Below, piece by piece: positions 62,147 through 64,000 of a stretch of DNA of 64,000 nt. Source of the stretch: Gabonibacter massiliensis (lineage in GTDB: Bacteria > Bacteroidota > Bacteroidia > Bacteroidales > Marinifilaceae); the NCBI GenBank assembly GCA_001487125.1, contig LN913013.1, forward strand, positions 62,001-126,000, given 5' to 3'. Each line of letters starts with the position of its first letter. Positions within the stretch are counted from its first letter, which is position 1. Both the position numbers and the translations under genes were made by a program. The notes beneath the pieces are model-generated. The model did not search any database and was not told the origin of the DNA. It was given only the letters and a program-made list of their open reading frames with translations.

Positions 62147-63625
62147 ATGAAAAATATAGTTAGCATAATACTGATCGCATGGAGTATCTCTTCTTGTTCC
62201 GATTGGCTGGATGTGCAACCGAAGACGGCTATTCCTGCCGATAAGTTATTTGAAACGGAATCGGGTTTTAGGGATGCTTTGACCGGATTCTATTTGAAAA
62301 TGACTGATATCGGATTGTATGGCAAAGAGTTGAGTTATGGTTATATTGAGGCTTTGGCCTGTAATTATGACGGTTATCCCGAATTCGGAGGTTTGTCATG
62401 GAAACCGAGGATATACGAATACGACAATCTTTTTTTATCCAAAAAGGACGGTATCTATTTGAAGATGTACAATATCATTGTCAATATCAATAATTTTTTG
62501 GGCTATTTGGAGAAAAATCGTTCCGTTATTAAGACCGAACATTATTATGAAGTCATGAAAGCCGAGGCTTTGGGATTACGGGCGTTTTTGCATTTTGACC
62601 TGTTACGGTTATTCGGTCCTGTTTACAGGGTCAACCCGGCGGCGAAAGCGATCTCTTATCGAACGACTTTCGATCGGCAGGCCACTCCCGCCTTGCCCGC
62701 GAATCAAGTGGTGGACTTGTTGTTGAAAGATTTGCAAACGGCGGATTCTTTACTGGAGAAACATGATACCCGTTTCTTCTGGAAGAGTTACGAGAGAGAA
62801 GACGAACCGGGCTATGAGCTGTTTTTAGACCAGCGTCAGACCCGTATGAATGTATATGCTGTAAAAGCGATGTTGGCAAGGGTGTATTGTTATAAAGGGG
62901 ATGACGAAAGCAAATCGAAGGCTGTGAAATATGCCAATGAAGTGATCGAAGCTCCCTATTTCGAATTGTATAAAAATGCAAGATCCTTTTTATACGATGA
63001 ACAGATTTTCGGATTGTATATTTATGAATATGACAAGATCATTACCGAACATTTCAACACGACTATCGATAATACTTCCGCCGGGCAACATTTTTCCATC
63101 GCGAAAAGCAGGTTTGAAAAGATGTATGAATGGGGAGAAGGGGGGAATTCGGATTGGCGTTCTCAATCCCAATGTTTTAAGGATAAGAACGAGGGGGAGG
63201 GATATAAGTATTGCCGAAAATACGAACAGGACGGCCTGTCCGATTATAACGGAAAGGATATGCTGGCTTTGATCCGTTTACCTGAAATGTATTATATCGT
63301 GGCGGAGTGTGCGGATGCTGCCACGAGTGCGGAAGCATTGAATACGGTGAGATGGGCTCGGGGGATTTCTTATGATGACGAGATTATTGCAGGTGCGCAT
63401 TACGATCGGTTGGATACCCGTCCGAAGTACGACAATTCACAGACTTTTAGAGTAAACGAGATCATGAAGGAGTACAGGAAGGAGTTTTATGCCGAAGGAA
63501 AGCTTTTCTATTTTTATAAGCTGCATAATTACGTGACTTACGAGGGGGCTCCTTTAAAAGACGTGAGGGACAAATACCGGTGGCCGTTACCGGACGATGA
63601 AATCATATTTGGTAATAACGATTAA
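62147..63625 (+). CDS. SusD/RagB lipoprotein 2
   Basis: A 492-residue lipoprotein with lipobox SISSC (about Cys17) and the family opening DWLDVQPKTAIPADKLFETE. Helical TPR-like parts (AEALGLRAFLHFDLLRLFGP) and the C-terminal KEYRKEFYAEGKLFYFYKLH are conserved. It partners with SusC 2 in ligand capture at the cell surface. It is 9 nt upstream of a DUF4843-like gene that leaves the window. Confidence 0.94.
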   Translation: MKNIVSIILIAWSISSCSDWLDVQPKTAIPADKLFETESGFRDALTGFYLKMTDIGLYGKELSYGYIEALACNYDGYPEFGGLSWKPRIYEYDNLFLSKKDGIYLKMYNIIVNINNFLGYLEKNRSVIKTEHYYEVMKAEALGLRAFLHFDLLRLFGPVYRVNPAAKAISYRTTFDRQATPALPANQVVDLLLKDLQTADSLLEKHDTRFFWKSYEREDEPGYELFLDQRQTRMNVYAVKAMLARVYCYKGDDESKSKAVKYANEVIEAPYFELYKNARSFLYDEQIFGLYIYEYDKIITEHFNTTIDNTSAGQHFSIAKSRFEKMYEWGEGGNSDWRSQSQCFKDKNEGEGYKYCRKYEQDGLSDYNGKDMLALIRLPEMYYIVAECADAATSAEALNTVRWARGISYDDEIIAGAHYDRLDTRPKYDNSQTFRVNEIMKEYRKEFYAEGKLFYFYKLHNYVTYEGAPLKDVRDKYRWPLPDDEIIFGNND

Positions 63626-63633
63626 TACGACAG

Positions 63634-64000
63634 ATGATGAAAAAATATAAGTTTTTAATAGGGATGCTGATATTGAGTTTAGGTTATATCGGATGCGAAA
63701 AAAACGAAATAGCACTTTATGACGAATCGCCCCGGATCAATTTTCTGTGGAATGCACGAAATTATACCTTTCGGGATACGGATTACGTGAAAGGTCATGA
63801 ATACCACGAGTTGAAAATAGAAGTGCAGTTACAAGGGTATTTGTTACAAAAGCCCTTGGACTTCGTGATTGAAGCTCAGGCAGGGAAAGCTTACGAAACT
63901 CGGGCGGAGATCGTGTTGCCCCAGAAGTATACTTATACCGCTTTGGATACCAATACGCAATGGATCGTTTTTAGCGTGAAACGCCCGGAAAAACCGACTC
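63634..64000 (+). CDS. DUF4843-like lipoprotein 2, N-terminal part
   Basis: 122 codons open to the window edge from ATG 63634 (a second ATG at 63637). It has a lipobox YIGC (about Cys20), then KNEIALYDESPRINFLW and beta-rich sequence including VQLQGYLLQKPLDFVIEAQA. Position after susD, lipoprotein leader and strand pattern match the DUF4843 protein of module 1. A PKD-like gene would be expected beyond the edge. Confidence 0.75.
   Translation, partial: MMKKYKFLIGMLILSLGYIGCEKNEIALYDESPRINFLWNARNYTFRDTDYVKGHEYHELKIEVQLQGYLLQKPLDFVIEAQAGKAYETRAEIVLPQKYTYTALDTNTQWIVFSVKRPEKPT

Noticed and set aside
1-64000. CRISPR arrays, tRNA/rRNA genes, transposases or integrases
   Set aside because: None were found on reading; the only repeats are the inverted pair around the M57 gene and the ABC duplication.

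Overview
The window looks like a chromosomal segment of a gut-type member of the Bacteroidales. The evidence is SusC/SusD pairs with FecI/FecR-type regulators, TAnnTTTG-like promoter elements, a nuo operon with fused nuoCD and no nuoE/F/G in the cluster, and lipoproteins with classical lipoboxes. The style (ECF sigma-FecR-SusC-SusD-DUF4843-PKD-like modules beside DUF5117-type metzincins) recalls Odoribacteraceae such as Butyricimonas or Odoribacter. That placement is my inference from gene content, not a computed assignment.

Layout. 1-154: start of a ybaK-type deacylase leaving the window. 330-5437: four plus-strand envelope genes (metallophosphoesterase lipoprotein, small secreted protein, secreted alpha/beta hydrolase, patatin fused to an outer-membrane barrel). 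5653-6433: an M57-like metallopeptidase pseudogene with three apparent lesions, lying between 15-bp inverted repeats. 6552-7850: lipoprotein of unknown role. 7935-17947 (minus): ten-gene nuo operon A-B-CD-H-I-J-K-L-M-N. 18049-24281 (minus): small secreted protein, two large paralogous MG2-type secreted proteins and a DUF1573 protein. 24469-26355: PurF-like amidotransferase/phosphoribosyltransferase. 26845-27880 (minus): smpB and a Yip1-like membrane protein. 28067-32396: lactate permease plus lutABC, a complete L-lactate uptake and oxidation operon.

32978-42299 is a surface-signalling and uptake module: ECF sigma, FecR anti-sigma, SusC with STN domain, SusD, DUF4843 lipoprotein, PKD-like lipoprotein, closed by a strong terminator. 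42469-47736 holds two tandem metzincin-like proteins, the first with an intact zinc site and the second with all three zinc histidines replaced. 47811-54996 holds a tandem duplication of an ABC ATPase plus GldG-type permease pair, with a mosaic identity pattern that suggests gene conversion. 55183-56472 (minus) is a FucP-like sugar transporter. 56764-64000 is a second sigma/FecR/SusC/SusD/DUF4843 module running off the right edge.

Working together: the SusCD modules probably import a ligand sensed through the SusC STN domain, FecR and sigma. The metzincin pair and duplicated ABC systems sit directly downstream of module 1 and may process and move a related peptide-like substrate; this is inference. 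The most unusual items are the active/dead metzincin pair with the converted ABC duplication, the paired hairpins preceding both susC genes, and the decayed M57 gene with its flanking repeats.
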